A stretch of 64,000 nt of DNA. It comes from Heliocidaris erythrogramma. Its lineage: Eukaryota; Echinodermata; Echinoidea; Camarodonta; Echinometridae. Position numbers and translations under genes: made by a program. The notes under the pieces were generated by a model. The model made no database searches. It saw only the letters and a program-made list of their open reading frames with translations, and was not told the DNA's origin. The DNA is taken from NCBI GenBank assembly GCA_025617745.1, contig CM046866.1, positions 11,973,725 to 12,037,724 of the forward strand, read 5' to 3'. Below, piece by piece: positions 61,796-64,000 of this stretch; positions within the stretch are counted from its first letter, which is position 1, and each line of letters starts with the position of its first letter.

Positions 61796-64000
61796 CTGCA
61801 TGAAAAGGAGTATGAATCGAATTAAAAATTGTTAAGTTACTGCTTTGCTGCAAGTTTATTTTGAGCTGTAGAATGTGTAACGAAGCAAAAATATATTTAC
61901 CAATTGAGGATCAATAAAACATTTAATTAATTGTTTCATTTTTATTCTCAATTAACCCTTACTGAACTGGGCTATTTTGCTCCCTATTTCCCCCCCCCCC
62001 CCCCCCCCCCATTGATCTCGGAAACGCAATGTCCAATGAACTTTTTGCAAAATTTGCATGTCGATAGATGGTGTGATTAATTTTAATCAATTATGCATTT
62101 TTTTTTGAATAATTAGCTAATTAATTATTCATAATGCATATTTTATGCATTTTGGGGATATTTTCATTATTTCAGCCTAAACAAGTAGAAAACTACATGA
62201 AAACTGTTATAATGAAGAATAATGTTTCCCAAATGTGAAATAAATCAATTCTTATATATTTGTATGTGTACAACAGATTTGCAAAGCTATTAATATGCAA
62301 ATTTACTATTTACGATTAGCAATTTTAATGACATGCGCATACTAATTAGCATATAACACACCCTAGGTATGTCTGATATAGACAAATGTGGTATCAAAAC
62401 GTGCGCAAGACTTCAGGGGGAAAAGTCATGAAGCGAGAATCCGAAATTGCCAGCGGTCGCGATGCAATCACCAAAAATATGGAAGGGGCCTCCCAGGCCC
62501 CCAGCCCCCCCCCCCCCCCCCCCCCCCCCGTGCGGTTAGGGTTAAGCCGAATGCAGGCCCTATTCTATGTTAAATTGTTTTGCATGCATTCACCCTTCCA
62601 TTTTGAATCCCCAAGAGGTCCTCACTGTGTAATTAATTGTCTTGGTTGCATGCTTTCACCTTTTAATATTTGAATTCTCAATTAGTTAAACTTATTATTA
62701 TCGTATGTACAGTAAATGAGTCAGGGGCGGCGGAGCGGCAGGCTTGGGCAGTGGAGGTGGGGATGCACCATTTGTTTGGCCAACGAAAGATGCCCCTCCG
62801 CTTCCGCTGTCCTGGCCCGGTGTTCCGCCGCCCGGAATGAGCCACTTATTTCGTGAGAAGGGGTCGTCTGGCTCGGTCTTGATGGGTCGCGACGGCTAGG
62901 CGAGGCGTTTGTTTTTTTTTTTGTTTTTTTTTTTGTTTTTGTTTTTGTTTTTCTTCTTCTTCTTCTCCTTCTTCCCCTCCTCTTCCGTCCTTTACTGGCC
63001 AAACTGCATTTTCGGTTCTTTGTTGCTTCTCAATTGCGCAGCGCCATGCTCGCTGCTCGGAGGGGCTGAGTCTGCGGGGCTCTGCGTTCTTGCGTTTTTA
63101 TTGTTTTTATATTCTGATATCATTGTGTATCAGTCATTGCATGTACCTTTGCTTAGCTTCGATGTAACATTTGTATGACTTTCTTATTTATCCGTTCCAT
63201 TCTTTCCCATTCGCCTTTGTATCTATATGCTCTACCTTTATTTCAATTATTAGGTGCATATTCTATTCTATATTCAAACTTTACTTGCAACGTTGACTTA
63301 TTTTGTTTGTTTGTTTCTGGGTTTTTTCTCTCTCTCAAAATTCTCTTTCTTCTTTTTCCTACATTGTTCTGATTCATTGCATGCTTTAAAGAAAAATATG
63401 ACACTAGTTTTATCCACCTGTATTTAATTTTCCCAAGTGTTTTAAATCGATACTTATTAATATTATTTATGTTTCAAAGTACAAGTAATATCATGCTTTC
63501 CATTAGCCTGTTTACATTCACATATACTTTTTTACAATGAGTGCATCTTGAGTGTATTTCCTATAATATTATGCACTAGGCCTACTATATTTATTGGGCG
63601 TCTCGCCAGGAACGTGCTGAGATGTTCCACTATTGTTCATTTGCTCGTTCGTTCGCTCTGCCTACGAAGAATTTTGTGTTATGCGGTCTCTACTTGTAAG
63701 TACAAGTACATGTATTTTTACCCACGCCGATGAAATCGGCAGGGTTATGTAAAGGGCTCCGTATGTTTGTTTGTTTTTTGTTTGTTTGTTTGTTTGTTTG
63801 TTTGTGTACAAGATAACAAGAGAACGGGTGAACGGATTTGCACCAAATTTTCAGGGAATGTTCAGAAAGTGACAGGAAAGAATCGATTAGATTTTGGTGA
63901 TGATTGGTTGACCCCTGCACATTCTGTGTGACCTTGAAGTTTTGACCCTGTAGTAAAGTATAGGAACTTCAGTTCAGATAGTGACAGGAAAGAAACTAGA
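61796..64000. other. 5' flank or upstream intron of the SAMHD1-Death gene; repeats only
   Basis: C20 (about 61991-62010) and C25 (about 62505-62529) runs. Segment 62740-62890 resembles the 3' end of the R2-like LINE (TGCCCCTCCGCTTCCGCTGT versus TGGCCCCTCCACTTCCACTG at 29880). T/G-rich and TTTG microsatellites lie at 62907-62960 and 63768-63803. No SAM-domain exon and no promoter recognised. Confidence 0.5.

Noticed and set aside
1..64000. CRISPR array, rRNA genes, bacterial operons
   Set aside because: No regular spacer arrays or rRNA stretches; the window is plainly eukaryotic.

Overview
This is eukaryotic, intron-rich, AT-rich DNA packed with transposable elements. The sequence suggests a marine invertebrate deuterostome, most likely a sea urchin or another echinoderm. 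This is inferred from the mix of repeats (DIRS-like, hAT-like, Tc1-like, R2-like and CR1/L2-like elements, tRNA-derived SINEs, very many poly(C)/poly(G) tracts), the TTAGGG-type interstitial repeats and the one host gene; no species marker was found.

One host gene dominates the window. On the minus strand, from about 61.8 kb down to 17.96 kb, twelve exons with GT-AG borders join in a single open frame of 624 codons plus stop. They encode a SAMHD1-type HD-domain dNTP triphosphohydrolase with intact metal-binding, catalytic and allosteric-GTP residues. The last exon encodes a Death domain, so the gene appears to be an HD-phosphohydrolase/Death-domain fusion. Its 5' exons (human SAMHD1 has a SAM domain there) lie outside the window or were not recognised. 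This fusion is the main biological find. Two further minus-strand exon candidates at 12.8-13.8 kb belong to an unrecognised transcript.

Layout. 1-12.8 kb: no host gene seen; a TTAA-flanked MITE, a 1.4-kb hAT-like element, a 5'-truncated CR1/L2/Jockey-type LINE on the minus strand, a foldback element with an 11-bp target duplication, and a long purine tract. 12.8-17.8 kb: possible exon pair, a G-tract hAT-like MITE, the endonuclease half of another LINE, and a palindromic CCAGTAGAAA array. 17.9-26.3 kb: Death-domain exon, linker exon, a composite inverted-repeat element, a hAT MITE with a perfect 8-bp duplication, and a snapback Tc1 derivative. 26.3-36.6 kb: a decayed R2-like LINE, a foldback element, and a young Ty3/gypsy element with LTRs and target duplication but no integrase. 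36.6-49 kb: five SAMHD1 exons separated by nested MITEs, SINEs (one resembling the 7SL/Alu head) and hAT-like elements. 49-53 kb: a 135-bp hairpin element and an internally deleted DIRS-like element. 53-62 kb: the five most upstream recognised SAMHD1 exons, a Harbinger-like element and a tandem duplication split by a LINE. 62-64 kb: repeat fragments only.

Only the SAMHD1-Death gene looks like functioning host coding sequence. The mobile elements are mostly broken copies that expanded its introns (up to about 10.4 kb) and in one case landed about 14 bp from a splice donor.
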